From positions 1 to 64,000 of the forward strand of contig LRBF01000131.1 in assembly GCA_001580565.1 (NCBI GenBank): a DNA stretch of 64,000 bases. The letters are read 5' to 3'. Positions 1 to 8,511 of the stretch are shown here, one piece after another. The notes beneath the pieces were generated by a model, which worked only from the letters and a program-made list of their open reading frames with translations, did no database searches and was not told the DNA's origin. The position numbers and the translations under genes were made by a program. Position 1 is the stretch's first letter, and the number at the start of each line of letters is the position of its first letter. Origin of the DNA: Caballeronia megalochromosomata. GTDB taxonomy: Bacteria; Pseudomonadota; Gammaproteobacteria; Burkholderiales; Burkholderiaceae.

Positions 1-1
1 G

Positions 2-1972
2 CGTGAATTCGATCTGAGCGCTCTTCGCTCGATGATGTCGACCGGCGCGATCCTCTTCGACACGCAGTTCGAATGGATCCGCGACAACGTGAAACCGTTG
101 CGGATGCAGTCGATTTCCGGCGGCACCGACATCCTCGGCTGCTTCGTGCTCGGCAACCCGAATCTTCCCGTGTACAAGGGCGAGGCGCAGTGCAAGAGCC
201 TCGCATTCGATGTTCAGGCGTGGCGCGACGGCGCGCGAGCGCAAGGCGTCGGGGAACTGGTGTGCGTGAATCCGTTCCCGTCGCGCCCGCTCGGCTTCCT
301 GAACGACCCGGACGGCGCGCGCTTTCACAAGGCTTATTTCAGCGCGAATCCGGGCGTGTGGACGCACGGCGACCAGATCGAGTTTCCGCCGGAAGGCACC
401 GCCCGCCTGCATGGGCGCAGCGATGGCGTGCTCGTCGTGCGCGGCATCAATGTCGGTCCGGGCGAGATCTACGGCGTGCTGAACGATATTCCTGAAATAC
501 GCGAGGGCATCGTCGTTCAGCAGCGCATGCGCGACACGGCCAACGCCGATGGACCGGGCAATCCCATCGGCGAGCGTCTCGTGCTGCTGGTCAAGCTGAG
601 GCCGGGCGCGCGGCTCAGCGGCGCGCTGATCGCGCGGATACGCCGCGACCTGGTGCGCCGCACGTCCGCCGCGCATGTTCCGGACGTGATCGCGGCCGTC
701 GACGACCTGCCGGTCACGCATAGCGGCAAGCTCACGGAAGCCGCGGTGCGCAATGCCGTGAACGGGCTCGACGTGACCAACGCCGCCGCGCTGCGCAATC
801 CCGCCTCGCTCGATGCGATCCGCACGCACCCTGCCCTGCAACACCGGTCCGGCGACGCGCCGCAGACCTACGCCACGCGCGAAGAACTGGAGCGGCTGCT
901 GCAGTCGAAATGGGAGCAACTGTTTGCATTCGCCCCGATCGGACGCGACGACAATTTCTTCGAGCTAGGCGGGCATTCGCTGCTCGCGGCGCGGCTTCTT
1001 GCGGAACTGCAGCCGATCATCGGACGCCCGATTCCGCTTGCGACCATGCTGCGCGCGCCGACCATAGCAAAACTCGCCGATGTGATCGACAACGGCGCGC
1101 TGCCGCAGAACTCCGAAGTGCTCGTGCCGATGCGCGAAGGCAGTGGCGCGCCGCTCTTCTTCGTGCACAGCGTGACGGGGTCGGTGCTCGAATGCACGCG
1201 GCTCATCGGGAGCCTGCGCAAGCCGCGTCCGGTGTACGGTCTGCAGGCCATCGGGCTCGATGGCGAAACGCCGCCGCAACGCCGCGTCGAGGAGATGGCG
1301 AAGAACTACGTCGAAGAGATCCGCAAGGTTCAGCCGACCGGGCCGTATGCGCTCGCCGGCTTCTCCTTCGGCGGATTGATCGCGCTCGAAATCGCCCAGC
1401 AGTTGCTCGGCGCGGGCGAGCGGACGGAATTCGTGTGTCTGCTCGACACCTACGTGCAGGAACGCTGGCTGCCGTGGTTCGCGTTGCTCGAATTCCGGCG
1501 CGATTATGTGAGCCGGTTATCGAAAACGCTCTCGGGCATGTCGCCGAAAGCGCGCGTGGGTTTCGCCACGGCCAAGTTTCACGCCGCCATGAACAAGGTG
1601 GCGATGCGGCTCGGCCGCGTGCCGCAGGCACAGGCGGCACCGGCCGCCGATACCATGCCGCCGGTGTTGCGACGCATGCGCGATGCGTGCCGGACCGCGA
1701 TGAACAACTATCGGCCGAAGCCGTACGCGGGCGGGCGGATCGTCTATGTGCGCGCAGCCTTGCGCGACGAGGACCGGGGCGATCCGCTGCCGCTCTACCG
1801 CAAGATCGCGCGCGGCGGGCTGACCGTCGCGGAAGTGCCGGGCAATCATGCGGGTGTCATCGAAGAGCCGGGCGTTTATGCGGCCGCCGCGGCGCTCGAC
1901 AGGGACTACGGCGTGGAGGACGAGGCGGAAGTGCAGCGTCGCGGTCACCGCGTCATGGTCCGGGGTGCGTAG
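2..1972 (+). CDS. Acetoacetyl-CoA synthetase-like adenylation / carrier / thioesterase protein (5' partial)
   Basis: The reading frame is open to the first base of the window, so the N-terminal part lies outside. Counting from the ATG at 32, residues 1-250 match the C-terminal half of acetoacetyl-CoA synthetase-type adenylating enzymes: an STGAILFD-like motif, WTHGDQIE and GRSDGVLVVRGINVGPGEIY. Residues about 285-350 form a phosphopantetheine carrier domain with GGHSLL (Ser316 as attachment site). Residues about 365-640 form an alpha/beta hydrolase thioesterase with GFSFGG (Ser445 as nucleophile) and a late GNHAG histidine. The whole is a single-module, NRPS-like enzyme that would activate a short acyl acid, load it on the carrier and release it. 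The substrate is unknown. No other biosynthetic gene follows on this strand. Confidence 0.85.
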   Translation, partial: REFDLSALRSMMSTGAILFDTQFEWIRDNVKPLRMQSISGGTDILGCFVLGNPNLPVYKGEAQCKSLAFDVQAWRDGARAQGVGELVCVNPFPSRPLGFLNDPDGARFHKAYFSANPGVWTHGDQIEFPPEGTARLHGRSDGVLVVRGINVGPGEIYGVLNDIPEIREGIVVQQRMRDTANADGPGNPIGERLVLLVKLRPGARLSGALIARIRRDLVRRTSAAHVPDVIAAVDDLPVTHSGKLTEAAVRNAVNGLDVTNAAALRNPASLDAIRTHPALQHRSGDAPQTYATREELERLLQSKWEQLFAFAPIGRDDNFFELGGHSLLAARLLAELQPIIGRPIPLATMLRAPTIAKLADVIDNGALPQNSEVLVPMREGSGAPLFFVHSVTGSVLECTRLIGSLRKPRPVYGLQAIGLDGETPPQRRVEEMAKNYVEEIRKVQPTGPYALAGFSFGGLIALEIAQQLLGAGERTEFVCLLDTYVQERWLPWFALLEFRRDYVSRLSKTLSGMSPKARVGFATAKFHAAMNKVAMRLGRVPQAQAAPAADTMPPVLRRMRDACRTAMNNYRPKPYAGGRIVYVRAALRDEDRGDPLPLYRKIARGGLTVAEVPGNHAGVIEEPGVYAAAAALDRDYGVEDEAEVQRRGHRVMVRGA

Positions 1973-2286
1973 AACTTCTGAGACAGCGCACGGATCCGTT
2001 CGAGAACCTTGAAGTCGGGTGACCTGGCGAAGCCAATGCTCGCATGTCCAAACGCAGGCGCGAACCCACGGCTGACATTGGGCCGTTTTTTGTCACATCG
2101 TGTGCGCGATGCTCGTCATCACGCGGCTTTTGGACGTCCAGACACTCGCCGGTTTTCCGTGGGTGCTCGTCGCGCTGCCATTCCTGCCGTGTAGCTCGCG
2201 GGCCTGCTAAGCTCGACGGCGCCGTGCCCGCCGGGCATTATCCGCTCGTGCTAACCCGGTCGTGGGGCATCTGTCCGTTCAACGTC
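1973..2286. other. Intergenic region, no intact gene
   Basis: No convincing gene is seen. A short plus-strand frame at 2109-2210 encodes a hydrophobic peptide (start MLVITRLL) that stops quickly and may be the remains of a membrane-protein N-terminus. It cannot be assigned. Confidence 0.4.
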
Positions 2287-2496
2287 CTACTGCTGTCCTT
2301 GCCAACTGAACCGAATCGCGAAGGTTGGACATCTCGTTAGGAGGGCACGGGGGTCGACCGCGTTGTCGAGCGCCAGCACGGCGTCGCGCAACCCAGTGAA
2401 GAAGCTAGGGCCCATCGCATCGAGCAGCTCGGGGCGGTTCAGTTGTAGATGAGCGATGTCGGATTCGCCGTTGATCTGAAAGTATTCGTTATGCAT
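2287..2496 (-). pseudogene. Enoyl-CoA hydratase/isomerase N-terminal fragment
   Basis: The first roughly 52 codons (2496 down to about 2340) read like the start of a crotonase-family enoyl-CoA hydratase, with a LQLNRPELLDAMG motif followed by an FFTGLRDAV helix. At about 2340 the similarity stops abruptly and the frame runs through unrelated sequence to a stop at 2287. The oxyanion-hole and catalytic regions are absent, so no active enzyme can be made. It is the last recognisable piece of the minus-strand catabolic cluster and may mark where a longer operon was cut. Confidence 0.65.
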
Positions 2497-2538
2497 GGGT
2501 AGATTGAGGAATTCACTTATTCGTCTGTCTGTCGAATC

Positions 2539-2925
2539 TCAGCGCAGCAGCATGGCACAAAGCGCCAGACCGGCTCCGTAGGTCCCAAGTGCCCCGATGA
2601 ACCGGAACGGGTTGGGTTTGGCCATCGTGGGCCATGTAGTCAGTCCAATGACGAGCAAACAGCGGCACGCAGTTGCCGCGACGATCAGCGACTCTACCGC
2701 CATCGAAGGCGATCGCGCGCCAAGGTAGAGAAACAGCACTGCGAGGAATGGCGCGTATTCGGCTGTGTTGGCATGAGCCCGAATAAGCTTGTGTAGTCGG
2801 TTCGCGGGGTCCGCCTCGCAGCCAATATTGGTACCTTCGCGAAAACGCATCACTGAGATGGACAACCCTAGGCCAGAGAGTAGTAGCCCAAGAACCATCA
2901 CGCATGTGAGAGCAACCGTGTTCAA
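2539..2925 (-). CDS. MAPEG-family membrane protein
   Basis: A protein of 128 residues with four hydrophobic segments and the MAPEG signature region (RAHANTAEYAPFLAVLFLYL). The family (membrane-associated proteins in eicosanoid and glutathione metabolism) includes small glutathione-handling inner-membrane proteins; the bacterial role is mostly unknown. The start chosen is a TTG at 2925, because AGGAGG lies nine bases upstream at 2935-2940 and no ATG fits better. The frame is open further upstream but that stretch has no protein character. It lies about 80 bp downstream of the molybdenum-enzyme small subunit and is probably co-transcribed. A role in detoxifying reactive aromatic intermediates is a guess. 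Confidence 0.75.
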   Translation of the reverse strand: MNTVALTCVMVLGLLLSGLGLSISVMRFREGTNIGCEADPANRLHKLIRAHANTAEYAPFLAVLFLYLGARSPSMAVESLIVAATACRCLLVIGLTTWPTMAKPNPFRFIGALGTYGAGLALCAMLLR

Positions 2926-3005
2926 TTGAACAAACCTCCTCGGCGGGAAACAACGAACGCCGGTTGACAGGTGGCGTTCGCGTGTCGTCCACGCGATTAC
3001 GATGA

Positions 3006-3869
3006 TTACACGAGCTCCACGTCGATGGTCGACTGGGCGAGGCTGATCTCGCCCAAATACACGCTTTCGCCCAACTCGCATTCGCGCCAGGCATTGCCGA
3101 GCGCATGACGGATTTCGACACGGTACGTGCCGCTTCCCTTGGCCAGACCGCCGAAACGGAAATCACCGAAGCCATCCGAAACGGTTTCAGCCAGCTTCTG
3201 ATTGCCGGCATACAGCGCGACCACAGCACCCGGTACGCACTCGACCACGTCGCCTATACGAGCGCTGACGCTCGCCCCGATGAAGCAGGTTTCCCAACGA
3301 TCCAGGCCGCTGTACCACACACGCGGCTGCGTGCCCAAGCTCGGCCGTAACACTTTGAGGCCCTCAAGTCGGGCCTTCTCGGCCATCGCTGCGTCATCAA
3401 CCTTGACCGTCTCGAAAACGTCGGTAGGGCATGACTGCTGGCACCGTGGCTGAGGCCAGCCCTGGTCGAGCAGATGGGCATCAAAAATCCACGTCTGCGG
3501 CAGTTGCAGTTCTTCGTTCCAGACGATCGCCTGGTACGGGCACGACTTCACGATGTCTTTGCGGCCCCGCGCCTTCTCCGGATCGATGATGACGATGCCG
3601 TCAGCGCGCTTGCGAATGGCGTCGCCGCCCACCCGCATGCACGGCGCCTCGTCGCAGTGGTTGCACATCACCGGCAGATAGGTGGTCTCCACCATATGCG
3701 AGTCGCCCTGAACACGGCGCAATATGCGCAGGGGGCTGACGGCATCTGCCGCGGCGGCCGCGGCATAGCCGGGGAAGTCGTTGCCGACATGCTCGTCCCG
3801 CCCGGCAATGACGCAGTTCTGGCAGTTTTCGCAACGCCCGACTTTGATAATCAGGTTCCACTTGTTCAC
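3006..3869 (-). CDS. Iron-sulfur subunit of a transhydroxylase/resorcinol hydroxylase-type molybdenum enzyme
   Basis: A protein of 287 residues with ferredoxin-like cysteine clusters: CENCQNC near the N-terminus, CNHCDEAPC, a CPYQAI group and CQQSCP. These would hold several [4Fe-4S] clusters that pass electrons to or from the molybdopterin subunit. The last 75 or so residues form a beta-rich, transthyretin/carboxypeptidase-regulatory-like domain (GAVVALYAGNQK), the architecture known for the small subunit of Pelobacter pyrogallol-phloroglucinol transhydroxylase. The start chosen is GTG at 3869, with AGGAA upstream, ten bases after the stop of the large subunit, so translation is probably coupled. 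No signal peptide is visible, which suggests a cytoplasmic enzyme. Confidence 0.85.
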   Translation of the reverse strand: MNKWNLIIKVGRCENCQNCVIAGRDEHVGNDFPGYAAAAAADAVSPLRILRRVQGDSHMVETTYLPVMCNHCDEAPCMRVGGDAIRKRADGIVIIDPEKARGRKDIVKSCPYQAIVWNEELQLPQTWIFDAHLLDQGWPQPRCQQSCPTDVFETVKVDDAAMAEKARLEGLKVLRPSLGTQPRVWYSGLDRWETCFIGASVSARIGDVVECVPGAVVALYAGNQKLAETVSDGFGDFRFGGLAKGSGTYRVEIRHALGNAWRECELGESVYLGEISLAQSTIDVELV

Positions 3870-3879
3870 TCTATGTTCC

Positions 3880-6858
3880 TCACGCTGCGCGACCGAGCAT
3901 GAACGCCTCGGCATTTCTCCACTTTTCGACCTGTACGAGGCAGGAGTTGGGGCTCATGCTGCTTGTGCCGGCGGTTTGCGGCCGGTCAGGGGTCAGCATA
4001 TTCATACAACCGCCGATTTCGACGCGCTCGCCATCGATTTCAATCAGCGTGAATTCGGCGCTCGCCTCGTACGACTTGACCACTCCCCCATTGACCAGGG
4101 CCGAGACATCGGCCGCGCAGATCACAGCGCCTCGGTCGTTATAAACCTTGACGAGATCGCGATGGGCAATGCCCCGGCTGGCCGCGTCCGCCCGACTCAG
4201 TCTCAGCAGCCAGAAGCGGTGGCCGCTGATCAGTGCGCGATGGTCTTCGACGCTGTTGACCGAGGAATTCTTCCCGTCGCAATGGGTATGGAAGCTGTAA
4301 CGGCTGTGGGTGGCGATCAACTGCAGTGGATAGCGCTTAGCCTGCTCCGAGCGTAGGCCCTCCCAAGAGGGGATATATCGGTTGAGCGCGGGCCGCTCGG
4401 GGTTGTCTGCCGTGTGCCGCTTAAGGAGCTCGGGTACGAATTCCAGCTTGCCACTCGGCGTTTGCAGGCCCATGCCGAATTTTTCGGCGAACTGGGACGG
4501 TAGCGGATGAGGTTCCTGCAGGTCCTTGCGCCGCCCCTCCGCGAACCAACGCATGTCCACCGGATGGCGTAGCTCGGGCTTCTCGGGTGGCACGACAAAA
4601 TAGCCCTTGCGGCAGAATTCGCGCCACGAAATATGATCGGGCAGATCCGACGAGTCGAAAACCCGCTTGGCCCAGTCCAGTTCGCCGCATCCCTCGGTGA
4701 ACACGCCGCCCAAGCCCAGCCGGGTCATGATGGCGGTGAAAATGTCGTAGTCCGAGCGGGATTCACCCCGAGGCTCAATGCACTTGTGCTGCAGCGTCAC
4801 CATGCGATGATTCACCGTGCCGTGTCCATGGTGCGCATAGCCGCCGGAATTCGACCATTCACCGATGTCCCAGCGCTCCAGCGGAGTGCACGCTGGCAGG
4901 ATGATGTCGGCAAACTGCGCCTCGCCTTCCATCCAGATCGACTGGTTGACCACGCACTCAATGCTTGGGTGCCGGTAAGCCTCGGCCCAACGTCCGGAAT
5001 TCGTCACTGTGCTAAACGCGGACCCGCCGTAACGATAAATCATGTGGATCGGCGAATACCCGGGCATGGGGTAGCTGAACGGTGCGAACTGAGCTTCCTG
5101 GGAAATGCCGTCCCAAAGATAGCCAATCGCATGGCCGTTGATGATGGCATCGGGCAGTTGCTGCCGCGGCACCATTTGCTTGACCGGGTTCATGGTCAGG
5201 ATGTGCGGCATGCGCTGGTAATTGTTGACCGCATTAGCGGTCCACGCGAGGTCCCCGGAAATGCCGCCATCCGCATAGCCAGGGAAATAGAAATGGAGGT
5301 CGTGTGGGGCGCCGACTTCAAGACATCCGAAATTGACCCCCGGCTTACCCCACCCCCGCATCGCCATCATCATGATCATGCAGCGCGCCCACTGCGCTCC
5401 GGTCGCGCCACGGCCCGCGCCACCGAATCCCGCGCCCGTCATTCCGACGGCGAGATGGACCTTCTTGTTTCCCCATAGGCGCGCCAGCGCTCGGACGTCC
5501 TTGGCGGGCACGCCGGTCTCGCTCTCCTGCCACTCGGGCGTCTTGGGAACGCCGTCCGTATCGCCCAGCAGATAGGCCTTCCACTCGTCGAACCCGGTTG
5601 TGCGGGTGGCGACGTAATCCTTGTCGTACAAGCCCTCCACGGCCCACACATACATGATGGCCGTGGCCAACGCAGCATCAGTTTGCGGTCGAACAGGAAT
5701 CCAGCGTCCGCCCAGCAATTGGGCAGTGGGATTGCAGTGCGGGTCGATATGAACGAACTCGATGCCAAGTTCCTTGGCCCATAGCCGACGCGGTGTCCCC
5801 TCGAAACCCGCATAGGCCCCGTTGGTGCTTTCCGGGTCGCACGACCAGAAGACGATCATGTCGGCTTCGTGAAGACAATCCTCGATGCCGCCATAGCCGG
5901 ACGGTACGCCGATGCGCATCGAATTTCCGAAATGATGCATGGCGCCCCAGTACCATCCCTCCCAACTGTCGGGATTGGCGGCAACGCGGGTAAAACCAAT
6001 CAGGTTAGCAAAGCGCGTCAGCGCGCTGAGGTAGTAGCCCACATTGCCCCATTGGTGGTGGGACGACAAGGGAAAGGTGATGGAACCAGGACCGTGAACA
6101 CGCTTCTGCCGGTTGATTTCCTTGGTAACCATGTCGAGCGCCTCGTCCCAACTGATGCGGACATAGCCGGACTTCCCCCGGTTCTCGGGATTGCGTTCGC
6201 CCTCAGGGTCGAAGTCGACCCGCTTCATGGGATGAAGGATGCGCTTGTCCGAGTAGACGAGCGATTTCAGCGTCAAGGCATGGGGCGCGACCAAGCCACG
6301 CCGTGGCGGGCTAAAGCGGCGTCCGCGCGCCTCGATGACCCAACTCGACGCATCTTTGCTGTCCAGATCGATGGGCGTCACCCGAACGACTCGGCCGTCC
6401 TTCACGTATACGAACAGCGGCCCGCCGTTGGTGCAGGTCGTGTAGCGGTGGGTGCCGTCACGCATGGGCATGCCCATCGGCAGGCCGACGGTCTGCATCA
6501 TGCTCAGGGTTTGCAACAGCCAAACCAACAGTTCGTCTTCGCCTTCGGTGACCACTTTGAAATTCTTGGCGGCGTGGATGATTTCGCCCTGGTCCGGGTT
6601 GGGCGAGAGAAACTTAAGTGCCGTGGCGACATCCTTGAACACCATGCGCACGTCGGGCCGAAGAAGCTTGCCGGCGCGTGACCGAACACGCCCGCTCTTG
6701 AACGTGATGACGCGGCCGATGCTTTCATCCGCGAGTCCGATCCACGCCACGAGATCACGCTCCTTCAGGCGATCACGATAGACTGGAAAGCGGCGGGCCG
6801 TCAGGTCGAGGACCTTGGGCAATGCAAATAGAATGGTCTTGAGAGCCTGTCGTTTCAT
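3880..6858 (-). CDS. Molybdopterin large subunit, transhydroxylase/resorcinol hydroxylase type, with N-terminal SCP2-like extension
   Basis: A DMSO-reductase-family protein of 992 residues. From about residue 140 onward it aligns in memory with the large subunit of Pelobacter acidigallici pyrogallol transhydroxylase, motif by motif. Numbered from the ATG at 6858, the counterparts of its active-site residues are all present: His267 (SSHHQWGN), Asp297 and the Mo-ligand Ser298 (NPDSWEGW), and Tyr528 (FYFPGYADGG). Resorcinol hydroxylase of Azoarcus belongs to the same family. The first 130 residues are an added domain resembling SCP2 sterol-carrier proteins, which the Pelobacter protein lacks. 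No Tat signal or N-terminal [4Fe-4S] motif is seen. A TTG at 6870 is an alternative start. The natural substrate is not known; the neighbours point to a phenolic compound. Confidence 0.87.
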   Translation of the reverse strand: MKRQALKTILFALPKVLDLTARRFPVYRDRLKERDLVAWIGLADESIGRVITFKSGRVRSRAGKLLRPDVRMVFKDVATALKFLSPNPDQGEIIHAAKNFKVVTEGEDELLVWLLQTLSMMQTVGLPMGMPMRDGTHRYTTCTNGGPLFVYVKDGRVVRVTPIDLDSKDASSWVIEARGRRFSPPRRGLVAPHALTLKSLVYSDKRILHPMKRVDFDPEGERNPENRGKSGYVRISWDEALDMVTKEINRQKRVHGPGSITFPLSSHHQWGNVGYYLSALTRFANLIGFTRVAANPDSWEGWYWGAMHHFGNSMRIGVPSGYGGIEDCLHEADMIVFWSCDPESTNGAYAGFEGTPRRLWAKELGIEFVHIDPHCNPTAQLLGGRWIPVRPQTDAALATAIMYVWAVEGLYDKDYVATRTTGFDEWKAYLLGDTDGVPKTPEWQESETGVPAKDVRALARLWGNKKVHLAVGMTGAGFGGAGRGATGAQWARCMIMMMAMRGWGKPGVNFGCLEVGAPHDLHFYFPGYADGGISGDLAWTANAVNNYQRMPHILTMNPVKQMVPRQQLPDAIINGHAIGYLWDGISQEAQFAPFSYPMPGYSPIHMIYRYGGSAFSTVTNSGRWAEAYRHPSIECVVNQSIWMEGEAQFADIILPACTPLERWDIGEWSNSGGYAHHGHGTVNHRMVTLQHKCIEPRGESRSDYDIFTAIMTRLGLGGVFTEGCGELDWAKRVFDSSDLPDHISWREFCRKGYFVVPPEKPELRHPVDMRWFAEGRRKDLQEPHPLPSQFAEKFGMGLQTPSGKLEFVPELLKRHTADNPERPALNRYIPSWEGLRSEQAKRYPLQLIATHSRYSFHTHCDGKNSSVNSVEDHRALISGHRFWLLRLSRADAASRGIAHRDLVKVYNDRGAVICAADVSALVNGGVVKSYEASAEFTLIEIDGERVEIGGCMNMLTPDRPQTAGTSSMSPNSCLVQVEKWRNAEAFMLGRAA

Positions 6859-7141
6859 TATTCGATCCAAATGGAGGCTCGCTGCGCTAGCGCTGGCACG
6901 ACGGCACGACTAACCGCTTCACCAATCATGCGAGCAGCCCGCGCAAGCGTCGTCATGCTGCGTTGTGGGTTGTAGACCCGGCAAGAGCGAGCCTTATTGC
7001 GGCAGCATGCCTTGCTATACGTCGTAGTCGGCCATGGAAGTCGCGGACCACAGCCGGGTCCGGGGACGCGAAACATGACGTATTCCATGTGTTTGATGAG
7101 CATTCAACCCTCTCGATTTGCGCACTGATGACCTGTACGCG

Positions 7142-7882
7142 CTAGAACGTATAGGCGACGTTCACGAAGACGTTCAGCGGATTGAGTCGAAGCGTCGATG
7201 TGGAAACGATCTGCGTTCCCGTTGCAGTCTGCCCGTATAACGTAAGGTGGGTCTTCACGGGAATGTAGCCGACCGAGGTTCCGACCGACCAATGTTTGGT
7301 GATCGCGTAATTTGCTCCGATCTCAAATACGGGATTCCACGATGAACTGAGTTCCGCGTGCGCCGAACCGCCAGGTCCCAGGTTATCAGTCACAAACTGA
7401 CTATTGGAAATCCGAACCTGAGTGAACCACGTGTAGTTCACGCCAAGCCCTATGAATGGACGGAATTTCGATTCGGCTGAAAACAGGTGGTATCGAAGTT
7501 CAATGGCGGGCGGCATCGGCTTGGTCGAGCCGAGGTTGCCATACTTCTGTAGCGTCCCCTCGCCAACCAGATTGACTTTGAGTGGCAGCCCCACGAGCAT
7601 GGCGACACCGATGTTGTCCGTGACGTAGTACTCGGCAGTAATCCCCACCGTGTCCGTCGAGGTCGGATGTGCCCCGCTCCCAGCCAGCTGCTGATTCACG
7701 GCTACGCCACCAACGCTCTCTACGGTGAGTGGCGTTGCGTTGCCCTGGGGCGCGACGTGGAGCCAACCTGTCGACAGTGTGATGCTCCCGGCTGACTGCG
7801 CATGGGCATTGTCGGTCAGCGCAGCCGAGCAGATGCAAGCCGCCATGCCGGCGGAGCTGATGGTTCGCCTGTAATTCCTCAA
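7142..7882 (-). CDS. OmpW-family outer-membrane protein
   Basis: A protein of 246 residues with a signal peptide (cleavage likely after DNAHA), repeated amphipathic beta strands, the family motif RPFIGLGVNYTWF and a C-terminal strand ending in VNVAYTF, the usual beta-barrel assembly signal. OmpW proteins form narrow eight-stranded barrels with a hydrophobic channel; relatives such as AlkL and NahQ-type proteins help hydrophobic substrates enter cells. Its place inside the catabolic cluster fits uptake of an aromatic or lipid-like substrate. The start is a TTG at 7882 with AGGAG seven to eight bases upstream. A 280-bp gap separates it from the molybdenum-enzyme genes, so a separate promoter is possible. 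Confidence 0.85.
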   Translation of the reverse strand: MRNYRRTISSAGMAACICSAALTDNAHAQSAGSITLSTGWLHVAPQGNATPLTVESVGGVAVNQQLAGSGAHPTSTDTVGITAEYYVTDNIGVAMLVGLPLKVNLVGEGTLQKYGNLGSTKPMPPAIELRYHLFSAESKFRPFIGLGVNYTWFTQVRISNSQFVTDNLGPGGSAHAELSSSWNPVFEIGANYAITKHWSVGTSVGYIPVKTHLTLYGQTATGTQIVSTSTLRLNPLNVFVNVAYTF

Positions 7883-8119
7883 GTGTCTTCTCCTGTCTCG
7901 TTGCCTGATATTCTTATGAGCCCCCGGTACATCATTTGATACAAGTCCGCGCTCCGTCCTGCGTGACTGGATCGCTCTTCACGGTCTTCTTCCGACCACG
8001 AACACTAAACGTGACGCATTTAAGTAGTTATACTAATTACCATATCCAGCTTCTTGCTTTTACGCGGTATGTACTCTGCCCTCCGTACGTCTCCTGATAT
8101 ATGCCTCAATCTCCAACCG

Positions 8120-8359
8120 CTAAGATGGGCGCATCGCCAAGCGTTCAGCCTCAGGCGGGAACACACACCAAGCACCGTCGCGGTGGCGAAAGAAAAATAG
8201 TCCAACCGGCCCTGCTGGTAACAGTAGCTCGATACGCACACCGTGTTTCTGGTTCAAGGCCGGATGACCAAATCGCGTAACCCGAACCGGTACCGCAGAG
8301 ATTGGCCCGAGCCATTTTTCAACAAGCGACCGCAAGGACCTTTCCGATGTAATATTCAT
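8120..8359 (-). CDS. Small hypothetical protein
   Basis: A protein of 79 residues from the ATG at 8359, preceded by AGGTGGGAAAGAGA. It has a helical N-terminus followed by a strand-rich half with FFFRHRDGAWCVFPP. Similar short proteins with this 'FFFRH-DG-W-VFPP' pattern occur as orphans in Burkholderia genomes. No function is known. It lies between the acyl-CoA synthetase and ompW on the same strand. An in-frame GTG at 8371 is an alternative start. Confidence 0.55.
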   Translation of the reverse strand: MNITSERSLRSLVEKWLGPISAVPVRVTRFGHPALNQKHGVRIELLLPAGPVGLFFFRHRDGAWCVFPPEAERLAMRPS

Positions 8360-8511
8360 TCTCTTTCCCACCTAATCGTTGCGAACTTCTAACTCATGAC
8401 GCTCGCGTTTAAAGCTCGCCATCGGGGCCCGTGGGCGTGACCGAACGCGCCCACCGATGTCGTGGCTCGTGTACCTTAGGCTCCCTACGCGTCTCTGATG
8501 GAGTTCGTCGG

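Noticed and set aside
6858..7103. A minus-strand frame of 81 codons with AGAGGG before its ATG and a TAATG overlap with the molybdenum-subunit start
   Set aside because: The protein is low in structure, rich in Arg/Cys/Pro, and resembles no family; the overlap could be chance. A leader peptide cannot be excluded.
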